Made by a program: the position numbers and the translations under genes
Notes under the pieces: model-generated
The model's database searches: none
Told to the model about the DNA's origin: nothing
Seen by the model: the letters and a program-made list of their open reading frames with translations, nothing else
In this document: piece after piece, positions 12,109-23,592 of the stretch
Layout: every line of letters starts with the position of its first letter
Numbering within the stretch: position 1 is the stretch's first letter
Source of the DNA: Cadophora sp. MPI-SDFR-AT-0126
Taxonomy: Eukaryota; Ascomycota; Leotiomycetes; Helotiales; Ploettnerulaceae
Direction: 5' to 3'
Length of the DNA: 64,000 nt
Assembly (NCBI GenBank): GCA_020747065.1
Contig: JAGMVK010000026.1
Location: 434,001-498,000, forward strand

Positions 12109-13066
12109 TCAGCTGATGAGCACAGAGTGGCGGAAGGCTGGCTTCTCTATCCGGGGCTCCATAACTTTCCAATCGATTCGTTCTTCCAAGTTCACAACAT
12201 TTAGGGTCAGATCGCATCCAGGCTTGTCGTACTTGTCCTTGCTGAGAATATTATTTCTTGCCCGACGAATAGCACGAAATCTCTTCTCCAACTCATCAAC
12301 AACATTTTTGTACCAGGCCAGGAAGTTATGATAATCATCAAGGATCTCTAGATGACGAAGATGTTCCGGTAGCAGTTGAGACTTACAAGTGGCTCTGATG
12401 CTATCAAAACCAAGAGGTTTAAAAGCTTGGGTAGTAGAGACATCTTTTCCTATCTCCAAAAGAATACCTTTGGCAATTACCAACACCTCAACGAGTCGCT
12501 TCGATGATGATGCGATCATTTGACAGAACTCCCAAAGCAAGTCGAGGTCGCTTTCTTGGTTACTCTCTGCCACATCTGTTGTACTGATCACGGGCTTCCA
12601 ATTGCTGACTTTGCGAGCTGGAGAATGCCGGGGAAGAAATGGTAAGTACTTGTGGCCCAGAATCGGCGACATTATGGTTGCATCGGGAGGATCCCGATGC
12701 CGCCTGCGTTTACAAAGGCTACCCACGACACAAAAAAAGGTATTTCGGCCGTATAGCATATCAGAACCTTCATGGTACAACTGATGGCATGTCCGGAGGA
12801 TTGTGATTGACAAGCCGAAGGCAGATTCCAATCTTCATCGAGCTCGACGGACTCTGGAGTGCCCAGGATTGGATTTATCAGAAGATAGCTGAGTATTTGG
12901 TCCCTGACTTCGCGTGGAACTCTGCAGATTCTACATCCGGGAGTTGCAAATTGAGCACAACATTTTCCACTGGTGTGGTTTCGTAGCTTACAATTGTCGC
13001 AGATGCTTCAGTAAGATGGGTATCTGTAGCGGAGATTATCTTGTTTGGGGATGTTTGTGGATCCAT
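12109..13066 (-). pseudogene. 2EXR/F-box-like protein gene, reading frame broken
   Basis: Three minus-strand segments look like consecutive parts of one protein of the 2EXR/DUF7730-type group of fungal F-box-like proteins. Segment a (13066 to about 12950) starts MDPQTSPNKIISATD. Segment b (about 12923-12835) reads RVPREVRDQILSYLL..., the usual start of the domain after an N-terminal Cys-rich stretch. Segment c (12831-12109) contains ILRTCHQLYHEGSDMLYG, the conserved second block. The three are in three different frames. The b/c change occurs within a few bases and cannot be an intron. For a/b, none of the GT/AG pairs tried restores phase. A pseudogene with two indels, or sequencing errors, explains this best; a gene with an unrecognised exon structure is the alternative. 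Segment c alone would code about 240 residues. Confidence 0.55.
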
Positions 13067-15813
13067 TTTGGTACCAGACTGAAGCTGAGGATTTGGAGGT
13101 GCCCGATCTGAGTATTAGACTAGAGCAAAGACCGTATTAGCAAAGCCACATAGTACAGATCCATCACATCAGCACTTCAAGACTTGGAAACTAGAGTACA
13201 TGATCGAGAGTAGGACCATGTAGCCAAGATGCTAACACACGTCCGTGGTTGACATACCTTCTTGTGATTACACGCTTCTTGTGAGCCCAGTAGCGTTTTG
13301 GAGATAGGACTTGTGAGCGTGATTTGTGAAGAAGTGGGTGTGTTGTGGTTCTTGAGCTCGAAATTATTGTCGAAAGCAAAGAGGACCAACCAGTTTCAAT
13401 GATGAGCGCGAGGTAAAGAGTGTCGATTGATGTTATTGTGGCGCTAGTGACGGTAACAAGTCTAAGCGAAGAAAGTCGTCCATGCGACATTTGCAAGTCA
13501 CGACTTCAGGTTTCCTTTGCATGGATTCAAGTCTAAAAGTTCTGTAGTTGATAGGGAGAAAGTCTTATTCTATAGATTCACCTGTCAATCGGTGCTGGGC
13601 CTTTATAAGCTGAACAGGGCGCTGTAGTAATTCACACCAGTGGGATGCACTCTCTAACACAATAGGTCACAACCGGAAATTCACGAATCCCCCTCAGCTG
13701 ACTTCTGGCTGCGATTCACAGTCTAAATATGGAGGTCATAGAGTTTAGCTGTATGCGACAAAGCTTCCAAGAATCCCACATGACCAGGCACGTACAACTA
13801 CATGCCAAGTTCCCCCTGGTAGCAAACCACCAGGGATGCAATTCACCTGGATAAGAGGGGGAAATGACACCAGCTTGGCTCACAAATCTTATCGATATCT
13901 GCATTCTACTTGTAATCCAGCACCTGGACTCGATTTTATCGAGTCACCTTTATATCCTGATTATACAGAGCCAATTTGAGTATCATGTTCCTCAGAAAAA
14001 GTACGGAATAAAGACGTTCACTTTACGGCTTCGTGATATATTCATCTCAAATATAGATACTTTCAAAATCTCGCTCTCTAATAGACTGTTCTTACGATAA
14101 TAATTTGCCTTCTGTGCTCGTGTGCCTATCTCAATTGTTTGCCTCGGCAGAGAGTGAAAGCAAAGTAGGTTGTCAAGTACTGAGTAGCGGCTCTGTGCCA
14201 CCACCAAGTGACCAGAGGATATGCAACGTGTTTGTTGTCCAACTCGGACTCTTGTAGATTCTTTCACTGGGCAGCAACTGGCAAAACTACGCAGCCGTTG
14301 ATCTCGCTCATGAAGGCAAAGTCTTTTCGCACTACCAAGCTTCTACTTTACATCCAATTGAATTGAAAGTCAAATTCGAGGAAACAAATCGATTCCTCCC
14401 TTTTGATACTCAACGGCCATTAACTTCATGGCTGACTGCAAGTTTATGCGAAACAATCAGGAGGCAACGTGGATCCTGCTTTTCTTTCCGCTATATAGCT
14501 CTCCATTGCCATCGTGGCGTTGAAAGTTATGATTTCAAGCTTACTGGTGTCAGCGTAAGTCCCAGAATCTATCCCGGAGCTGTTGTATGGACCCAGAACT
14601 CTCCAATGGAGATGCACACTGCAGCTCGTTCGCACCTTCGCCTATCAAAGTAAATCCGAGATTGCGATTTCATACCAATGGCTCCCAAACTCGAGAGCCT
14701 TCCCTCGGTGTTTGGTTGATTGAATCTCGATGAATGCTAGACATCTGGAACAGGGGGGTTCTTCGACTACGACGAACCCATTACAATTTCGGCTCCCTTT
14801 GGTAGTTTCAGTCTTGGCTAGGCAAAGGGATTACACTTATTTTAGATTTGCGCCTCCCCTTCCTTCTCGACGTGAATATTTCTGAAAGGACTCTGTTTAC
14901 CCCACTTATCTTTTCACGCAAGCTGGTGGAAATTCGGCAGTGTGTAGGAGCAAAGTCGTTTGTCTGACTGTATATCACCAAAAATCTTCGGTTCTTCAAT
15001 GGGAAAAAAGAATTGGCCATACGTTGAAGCTTCTATTAAGTCCTCCATAGCTATGTGCAATACAGATCAAAGGTTCGAAGTCCACCATGCTTTGCTAAAG
15101 CTAAACGCTCAGGGCTTTGGCGATATTTCGCTTGAATTATGGCGATTGCAGTACCAAAGGGCCGTTACTTCTCCGCAATGGGAGCGAAAGATAAGCTCAA
15201 AGACTGAATTGCTTGAATCCACAAAGCCAAGTCTTTCGTGGCAAATTTTTTGTGTTATTAGGAGTGTTACCTCCGCCTGACCTGCCGATGCCTCCACAGC
15301 ATATAACATCGAGACTGCCAATCGCAACAGATGGCCTCGGCCAATGTCTCCATTCGGTTAGTTCACATCAGGGGTATTTACAGTTATGCAGGTACATAGT
15401 GGGAACGGACCAACCTTAGCGAGCGTTGAAGACAACCTTCTTTGTTTGGGTAGCTTGCCAAGCAGATACGATAAGCTCCCCTGGTCTCCAGGTGCATGCG
15501 AAAACGTTATTCCATGGTTTGCTCTGCATTGGGCAGCTGTAGTTGCATCGAGCTGCATCTTGCCTCCAATGGGAAGGTCGCTATGCAGGGAATATTGGTG
15601 AGTGACCAAGAGGATCCATGGACATGCGTCCGAACTACGAAGATCACAATTCATAATCGCGATAACATATTGCGTTGTAGTGGGGGATGCGATTCAGATC
15701 CATGTCTCGGTGCATGCTTAACACGCGCTCGAGGCTAGAAATTATTATAGATACACAGGCATGCCCTTCGAAGCCCCTCCATCAGCGACTTTGAAGCCCG
15801 CTGTGTCGTCGAG
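13067..15813. other. Long intergenic region, no gene supported
   Basis: About 2.7 kb without a frame that looks coding or joins by splicing. Parts of 13.86-14.1 kb are moderately AT-rich. A possible upstream exon of the broken gene to the left lies at 13389 to about 13260 on the minus strand (starts MVLFAFDNNFELK, ends at a GTATGT donor), but it could not be connected in phase. Confidence 0.5.
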
Positions 15814-18732
15814 ATGTTGTTCTCAAGTCAAGTCGTTGTCTTCCTCCAAGCAGCCGCGCTCGCTTCCGCTGTAGCTCCAAGTGGTTACAAAGCGAGTCCG
15901 AGAAGCCAAAAAGTAGTCCCAGGTGCATTTATTGTTACATTCGAGTCAAGCTTGGTATGATCTCGAATCTAAATACTTGTTCGTTGGCTTTACTGATGCT
16001 CTCAGCCTTCGTCTGCCAGTTTCTACCAGAATTTAACAGCCAATGGCATCCCAGTCACGACCCGTCAGACCTTCGACCCCGCGATCTTTGCTGGAACATC
16101 GTTCCACTTGCACGACGTGAACGATACACATCTCGACACAATTGGGAACTTCACTCAAGTCAAGAGTATCTCTCCTGTCAGACTCCACCAAAGAGCTGCT
16201 CCAGTCGGTGATGCGGCCAATGTTGCGAAGTTGTGGTCTGCTGCGAAGCTTCAAGGCCGAGCAGTAGCGGACAGCGATGATATGACCACTCACAAGATGA
16301 CGTAAAGTTACCGAAATAATTCATCAATTCCACGTAGCTGATTTGACTTTAGTGGTGTTGACAAGTTGCAAGCCGAGGGACTCGATGGCAGTGGAATCAC
16401 AATCGGTATCATTGACACAGGGTTCGTGCTACTCCCACCATATGTGTTGATAATCTAATAACGCAACACAGTATTGATTACAACTTACCAGCGCTTGGTG
16501 GAGGAATTGGTCCAGGTTTCAAGATTTCATACGGCTACGACCTCGTTGGCGACTACGATGCGAATGGCAATCCTGCCCCCGACGACGATCCCATGGACTG
16601 CCTCGGCCACGGAACTCATGTCGCAGGCATTATTGGTGCTTCGAACGATCCTTACATCGTGGGTGTTGCTCCAAATGCGACCCTCCATATGTACAAAGTC
16701 TTTGCTTGTGAAGACAATGCGCCAACGGACATCCTCATTCAAGCATTCATTATGGCCCACAACAACGGTGTCGACGTGATCACTAGCAGTATTGGCAGCA
16801 ACAATGGGTGGCCCGAAGAGTAAGTCATGATGCCAGGCTTTCCAAACTTTCTGCTAATTCTTCAATAAGTCCTTGGTCCGCAGCCACGGCCGCCATCGTT
16901 GCCGCTGGAACACCATGTATGCTTGCCGCTGGAAACGCTGGCGAGGATGGTATGTTCTATGCATCCTCAGCTGCATCCGGAACCGATGTAACCGCTGTCG
17001 GATCTGTGGACAATACCAACACGCCCACTGCAGCGACCATTGCGAGCTATACAATTGACGGTGGCGCTCCTGTCGAGTTTGTCTACAACTTAGCCGTAGG
17101 CAACTTCTCAGGCATCAGCCTCCCAATTGTTGCAACCAGCCTGGATAGCACAATAACAAACGATGCTTGTGCTCCGATAACGACTGATTTGACTGGAACT
17201 ATCGCTCTCATTCGCCGTGGAACTTGTACCTTTGATACAAAGGTTACTAATGCCATTGCGGCCGGTGCTCGCTACGTCTTCCTCTACAACAATGTTGCGA
17301 CACCTGTCTCTCCCGCGATCACCGTCACTGATGTTCTTGGTGTAGCTATGCTTACCAACGTCCTTGGAGAGGAAATCGTCAAACAACTAGCAGCGGGTCA
17401 CAAGGTTCAAGCCACATTTGGAAAAGACCCAATCCTGAAGATCGATACCCCAGGACCAGTGAACAACCTCAGTGGCAACACAATGAGCACCTTCTCCTCA
17501 TATGGCTTGTCCGCTGAAAATACGATCAAGCCTCTGGTATCGGGACCAGGAGGTTCAATCTTGTCAACTTACCTGACAACTGAAGGCAGCTATGCCGTTC
17601 TGTCAGGTACTTCAATGGCGACACCTTTCGTTGCCGGAGTTGTCGCGTTGTATATGCAAGCAAAGGGCAGAGGTATCAGCCCCAAAGTCATCAACAGTGC
17701 TCTTGCTGCAACTGCAAACCCATTGAACTTCAACGATGGAACTAAGAATTCGACTTTCTTAGCCTCAGTGGCCCAGCAAGGATGTGAGTTTCCTTTGAAA
17801 CCTTACAATTTGTGACTTCTTTACTGACATGTTCAACAGCCGGGCTTGTTGATGCCTACCAAATGGTAAGAGGTGGAATTACCATTTCAGAGGCTAATCT
17901 GGCACTAAATGATACGGCCAATTTTGTCAAGAGCCCCTCATTCTACGTCGAGAACACCGGAAAGACATCAATGACCTACATTCTGAGCCACCAACCAGCT
18001 GCAAACAGTTACGCCTTTGACAATTCCTACGGAACTGCTGACAACTACGGTGTGGTCTCTTTTCCGCCCCAGATGGATGAGAAGTATTCAAGTGTCACAA
18101 TTTCTCCGTCAACGTTGACCATCGCGCCTGGCGCAAAGAAGCGAGTCAGCATCAGCGTTACATCAGACCCAAGCCTGAACAGCAAACTCGTGCCGGTGTA
18201 CAGTGGTTTCATCAAAGTCACATCGTCGTCAGGAGAGGTTGCTGGTATCCCTTACGCCGGCGTTGCCACTAAAATGAACGGCATCCCCATCGCGGATCCT
18301 TCTCTCAACATCTACGACAATGGATATGCATTCGGCGTCGTGCAGTACTCCGGCCCCGGAAAGACTGCCTCCGGGTCCATCGATCTCTATAAGCCTTCTG
18401 TTGGGAGCGTCCCATTCTACTACTGGTCCAACACCTGGTCATCCAAGGTCATTCGCATTGACATCGTCAGTGTTAACGGTACTAACCCCGTTTTCGCCGC
18501 TGGTCTCGCTACCGTAGGCTCGATGGCTGGATTCCCATGGTTCTGGGAAGCAAGAAGCTTGGCTGGGTACTACTATGCCAACGCTTTCGATGGATATCTG
18601 GCGGATGAGACTTTGGTGAAGTCAGGCGTGTACAAGATGGTATTGAGACTGGCGAAGGCTTTTGCTGACCCAGCTCGAGGAAGGGAGTACGAGACTTACG
18701 AAACTCCTCCATTCTATATGGATATGGAATAA
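15814..18732 (+). CDS. Secreted subtilisin-like serine protease (S8) with I9 prodomain and PA insert
   Basis: Six exons join in phase: 15814-15954, 16006-16301, 16353-16421, 16472-16819, 16870-17783 and 17840-18732, giving 886 residues. The order is signal peptide (residues 1 to about 20), I9-type propeptide (about 40-125), catalytic S8 domain, and a C-terminal Fn3-like (DUF11/vpr-type) region. The catalytic triad is visible: Asp167 in IGIIDTG, His215 in CLGHGTHVAG and Ser533 in LSGTSMATPFVAG. A protease-associated (PA) domain is inserted between His and Ser (TIALIRRGTCTFDTKV...). This architecture matches extracellular minor-protease/vpr-like and cucumisin-like fungal proteases of 850-900 residues that degrade host or environmental protein. 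All introns are 50-56 bp. No defect seen; likely a functional extracellular enzyme. Confidence 0.95.
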
Positions 18733-18943
18733 ATGATAGACATTCAAAGTTCCGAATAAGTATGGTAATCTAATTTTTATTGGTGCACTATCTGAAAATG
18801 TTCCATGTACAGTGTTCGTGTCTAGTCAGACTATCATAGAGTGCTCAGGCGACAAAGAACCGCTCAGTTTCCCCTCCAGCACGATTAATCCATAATCTCC
18901 CCGGAAAGGAAATTCTCTTATCGGCTCCTCGGTGCCATTCATC

Positions 18944-19766
18944 TTAGAGCTCCGTAACCTTTAGCATCACGGCTGCTTTCGCCTTGGACCTTACCAAAGC
19001 AGTCAGGAATTTTCGTCGGGGTGTCTCACGCATGTCGGCGCCAGGTCCTGTGTCTCCTTGAGCCCGAGAAACTCCTCCGCCTTGTACGTTATTGTGAGCA
19101 GGTCTCTTGGGTGGCAAGTCATCCTCAACCTCGCTTTCTCGAACTCTCTTTCTACCAGCCGAAGCGTTCTTGTTCTTGGTGTTTGATGGTTCGGGACAGG
19201 CAGCGGAGTTGGAGAATGTCGCGCCGGAGAGTTTTCGATGAGGTGGGGAGGGAGTGACGAGATCTACGATTTCGCGATTCTTGTTTTGACGAGATTTGCT
19301 GGGGCGAGAGTCGTGTTGAGGGAGAAAGAGGGATGAGCTTGCGAATTCGGATTTCTACAACGAATAGATGTCAGCTACAAACGTCTAGATGTACAAGATG
19401 TTTTTTAACAAAGGGACTACTCGAGACTTACAGCTACTGATCTTACCGAGTCTGAGAAGGTCAGAATATCTGTATCACGCTCGTGGCAGTGGTAGGAAGA
19501 CCCTACGGCGCCCTGAATCTGTCAGTCTGGGATATTGGGCATAGATCAAGGGTTATGCATACCTTATTGGCTAATTCAGTCTTCTCATTGCCAAATGTCT
19601 CGATGAAGATCTTATCCTGGGCTCTAGCCTTCACCATCATCTTCTTCTTCTGCTCGGCGTCTTTTAAACGCTTTTGCTCTGCTTCTTGGGCGCGTATTTT
19701 AGGACACCATGGGAAGAATAGACTGCCTGGCTCCTGAACACCAGCAGCGCGTGCTGGACCATGATT
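18944..19766 (-). CDS. Uncharacterised spliced gene, basic Lys/Arg-rich protein (5' end unresolved)
   Basis: No single long ORF marks this gene; it emerges by splicing. Exon 1 (open from 19766 to 19563) ends in a charged helix (AQEAEQKRLKDAEQKKKMM). Exon 2 (19512-19447, or to 19432 with a stronger GTAAGT donor) reads GAVGSSYHCHERDTDIL. Exon 3 (19354-18944) carries KNREIVDLVTPSPPHRK and a lysine/arginine-rich stretch, RKRVRESEVEDDLPPKRP, that looks like a nuclear localisation signal, and ends in KVTEL then TAA. All junctions are phase 0, and intron 1 is 49 bp with a CTGAC branch. No Met is found in frame; an in-frame TAA at 19767 implies another upstream exon, or an acceptor within exon 1. About 225 residues are visible. 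Function unknown; nuclear location is inferred from the basic clusters. It is convergent with the protease gene. Confidence 0.65.
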
Positions 19767-20369
19767 TTAAGGCCCTGGGCCGGGCGGTGAGGACTCGCGC
19801 TGCCCGACCGAGTCGACTCTGAGGGGCTTCGGAGTTCGGAAAGCTTCAATTTAGAATGGCACTTGCGTGCGTCCAAGAATAGAAGCGGTTGGAAAGGAAA
19901 GAGAAGAGGGATAAAAGTGCGAATTGTGCTTCGATTCTTCGAAGCCGTTGATGTTGTTGGAGGAAAATTAATTATCGAAGTGGGCGGCCTTGTTTATATT
20001 GAAGTGAAGCGATAGTAGCAGCTCGGGTTCTTTGCTGGGCTGTCTGTAGGGTCCGAAGCAAATCAATGGACTGAAAGAATTTCATAGGAGCACTGAAAGA
20101 CTTATTAGCCTCTCGAATTCTCCAACCAGCGGCGCAGTTCGCAAATCAATCAAATGATACGAGAGGTTCGAATTTCTTTCCTCGACAAAGTTCTATAGTT
20201 CAACCCCAAAGTAGGGACAGTTTACTATATGCTTCTTTAACTTCACATCTTTCTGTGCGGGCGATAGAAAGACTGCAGGACACTTGTTCAAGGCTACTGT
20301 ATCATGTCTGCAAAAAGTATCATTCATGTTACCTTACGCTCTAGCACCTTCGCTCACCAGTCTCAAACG
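19767..20369. other. Intergenic or 5' leader, nothing assigned
   Basis: This gap of 603 bp lies between two minus-strand genes. It should contain the promoter and the unidentified first exon of the gene to its left. No other signal recognised. Confidence 0.4.
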
Positions 20370-21213
20370 TTAAGCTGTGCAGACAGAGGATCTGGTTGCT
20401 GTTGCTGCAAGATTAAGCCATTCACATCTTGTCTGGATGGTCTGGCTTGTGTACTCGTGAAGCCCAATAGACCAAGTTCGACGCCAACCACCAATTTCCA
20501 TCTGCCACTTCTCCCTTAAGTATCTGTCCAATCTTCCAATGTAGATATCCATGACCTCTCCCTCCATCGTCTTTGTCAAATGGGGGAATTCATCGCGAAG
20601 GTCGTCCAGCAAATCTGCGATCGCGCTGTCTCGCTCGTGCTGCTGTGAGGCGGTCTACGTCATTGTGAGTCCGCTTAGGCCTTGATCTCAAACTGTGACT
20701 AGAGTTTAAAGGTAATGGGGAGCTTACAAGTTCAGGGATATGTTTGAGATAGGTAGAAACCGGTGTGTGACGGGGGCGTGGAGCAGGGCTTTGTCTGTGG
20801 ACTAGGGCTCGGTTGAATATGGCCGGGTCTGTAGTGGTAGAGTTTCTGATTCTGGACCAAAAAGCCTGGCGACTGCTGACGGTGGGAGCTTGGCGGGATG
20901 TTCATGGTGGACAGGTTCGTGGACCTGGTGCTGCCTTTTGGCTCATTAGTACAAATTTGCAGTATGTCTTGTCTACCCAGAGAACCCACGAGTGAGATGG
21001 AACTGCAGCGGAACCGGGAACAAGAACAGGACCAGAGACTGCAGTTGCAACGGCAGCTGTAGGTCTCGGGGAACTTGGAGGAGTTGCACCTCTGCAAGCG
21101 TTTCGGATCTGTCGTCTTTGTTGATAGTTCAGCTCGAATAACTTTTCCTCCATGGCCCGAGTAAGCTCTAGCTCATCGGCGGGTATTGGACGTCTTCGAT
21201 CAAAAGGAAACAT
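20370..21213 (-). CDS. Uncharacterised three-exon gene
   Basis: A phase-consistent model has exons 21213-20977, 20865-20728 and 20654-20370, giving 219 residues. The ATG at 21213 opens MFPFDRRRPIPADELELT, followed by a charged helix (RAMEEKLFELNYQQRRQ) and a Pro/Ala-rich linker. Exon 3 is helical and well conserved in style (DLLDDLRDEFPHLTKTMEGE, then YIGRLDRYLREKW). The exon 2/3 junction uses a clean GTAAGC donor in phase. The exon 1/2 junction is less certain: the GTAGAC donor is weak, the intron is 111 bp, and a second frame in the 20.73-20.93 kb stretch also looks protein-like. No family recognised. A solo LTR lies 158 bp upstream of the start and may shape its promoter. Confidence 0.55.
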
Positions 21214-21370
21214 TTTATCTTCAGGCGCAAGTCTCGTCAGCAAAAATAGATTTATTCTGGAGAGTATGAGACACTTTGGGCCTACTTTCTTGTTTCAGGT
21301 ATGCTGTGACGGGCCAGGAGAGGAGACAGGGTGGTTCTAGGAGGAAGAAATGATAACCTGAAGGGGTTAG

Positions 21371-21801
21371 TGTAACGGTCCGGTATTTACTCGGTGCAAA
21401 TACAGAAGGTTGCGGTTGATCTCTGATGATCGAGAAGTAGGTGTGTCACGTACAGGTCGACAACCGTTACTAAGTAAAGGTTGAGTTTACTATTTGAAGT
21501 TAAGCACGAAGTTCCTATCTAATGGCAGACGTGCCAGTCTTATATAGAACCTTCGTTCCCGTTGGATCTCCCGGGATCCTAGGATCCCCAAGATCCTGAG
21601 ATCCATCACGTGACCTGGTCGCAGACAACAGCAGTCTGGACCGCAGTACCATGCTTGCAAGTTGAATACTATGATAGTCTCCTGAGGGCTCATTTGCCCC
21701 TGAGAGCTGTACTCCTAGGAGCCACTTGGTTCCTAGGACTACGCACACTCTCAGGGTTTCTCCTCCTAAGGCCCCATGGCCACCCAGGAGCGTCCGTAAC
21801 A
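21371..21801. mobile_element. Solo LTR of a retrotransposon (431 bp)
   Basis: The element begins tgtaacgg and ends ccgtaaca, that is TG...CA with near-perfect inverted ends, as expected for an LTR. The flanking 5 bp are gttag on the left and attag on the right, a 4-of-5 match that fits a target-site duplication with one G-to-A change. Inside are a TATATA box at 21541 and several short GC-rich palindromes (for example gggatcctaggatcccc). No internal retroelement coding sequence or second LTR is seen, so recombination between LTRs probably removed the rest. The assignment rests on ends, duplication and length; no family is identified. Confidence 0.65.
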
Positions 21802-23592
21802 ATTAGCCGACATCTTCTCGCCGAGCTTGACCTTTTTGGGATTGCAAATCAAAAATAGGTGCGTCTAATCTAGCCATCACGTCTAGAAACCTATCATATC
21901 AATAGAATCAAACAGTCTAAGCTCAAAAAATTTATGTGACACAGTTTTTGCAGGTCAACCAATTTTTCAGCATTACAAAGCCCAAATTGTGTGCCCAGCC
22001 TTACAAGAGTGCTGTCAAGTCCAGCACGCAATTCCATTCAAAGATTCTTAAAGACTACAAAGCCCCAACAAGAGTGCATTGCAGCCTGCTAGATTCGTGT
22101 GTATGACGGTCTTGAATCGCAGTTTTTTATGGCGGTCAGTCGTGCAGCCTGTAAGTATCGCTCGAAAAGGAAATTTACTCGAGGTTACGCGAAACTCTTT
22201 GGGACCAAAACGGTCCTGATACTTTGATTGAGAACAACAAGCTGGACACTTAGAGCTCTTCTCGGCCTTCCAGGGGGCTAATTGCACAGTTCTTAGTTCT
22301 CCTAACAAATCTGGACCAATCTTTGACTATTGAAGGAGAACTGCAGAGAAGAGCGGCTAATTTGTGGCGTCGCGCCGCTGAAAGAAGCAGGACTGGATCT
22401 ACCTCTTATCATCTCTAAGACACAGCACAACCCATCCAAATCGAAATCATCTATATCAATCCAACATCTACTCACTCATCAATCTATGAATTCATCAATC
22501 CTCCTTCAACCTCAATGCACCCTCACTTACTTACCTATCTACTTCCTCATCCCTAAGTCCAACTCTAAAGCAAACAAGTACTAAAAGCCATCTCTCTCAT
22601 CTCATTCTCTTACAATCCAATATAATCTAATACAATCTCACCAGCACTATCAACCAAAAATCCATTGCAAGAATTCCACTATTACCTATCTCTTTCTCCT
22701 CTCCTCTCCTCACTTCCCTCTACCCCTCCCCCCTTTTTTCCCCAACTTCTAGTCCACTCACGTAACCACATCACATCAATTATATACACATCTATCTTAG
22801 GTCCCGAGAAGAAACAATAACTACACGGACGAGTTCCATATCCTGCTTCCCTACGGGGATTCATTCACTAGAGGAGAGAAAGAAGGATCTCAGCTTGTGG
22901 CCCTCACGAACGAATGGATGGATATGTCCGTGACTTTGACAGCATTCATTCATTCACCCGTCCATCTATATCACAAACTCTCAAAAGCGCACACATGAAA
23001 TCATAGATTATCATTTGGCAATTATCAATTCCCTATCCTATCCTATCCTCAATTCTCTCTATCTACCTCTCCACCCCTCCCATCCCTCACCTCTCGACCC
23101 CCTTCACCCTTCTACACCCTCATCCCAAACCTCACTCCCTCACCCTTGAACCTTTATCCCTCAATAGCCCCCTCCAGATCCTTAATTCCCTATCTCCCAT
23201 CTCCGCATCCCCTCAATCGCTAACCCTCCATTCCTCACTCGTCTCTTCGCCCACTTGAAGGATTTCTTCGTGCATCCCTCCTTCTCTCCATCCAGATCCC
23301 CCCTCACATACATCTCTCTGCCACTCGCAGGACTGGAGTCCTGCCCAAACGACTTATCCTTCACAACCCTTCACAACCCATCACAACCAACAACGACATC
23401 TTGTGTCCTTCAGAAGTAATTAATTGGCAGCTGAATGTATCATATCGCCCAGAAAATCCATATCAAGCTCAAGCTCCATCTCCATCCCTCCCCTACAAAC
23501 AAAAAACTCCAAATTAGCCAGCCTTCCTTAAAACACCTCAAAACACCGTCATTCATCAATTCATTTCATGCACCCCGCACTCGGAATCAGAA
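21802..23592. other. Intergenic, CT-rich, no gene supported
   Basis: Between the solo LTR and the 3' end of the sugar transporter. The stretch 22.6-23.6 kb is strongly pyrimidine-biased on the plus strand with short CCCTC/TCTAT runs. Open frames are low-complexity and lack splice or start support. Confidence 0.5.

Noticed and set aside
15060..15090. Possible tRNA B-box (ggttcgaagtcc)
   Set aside because: One extra base against the B-box consensus, and no A-box or acceptor stem could be paired around it.
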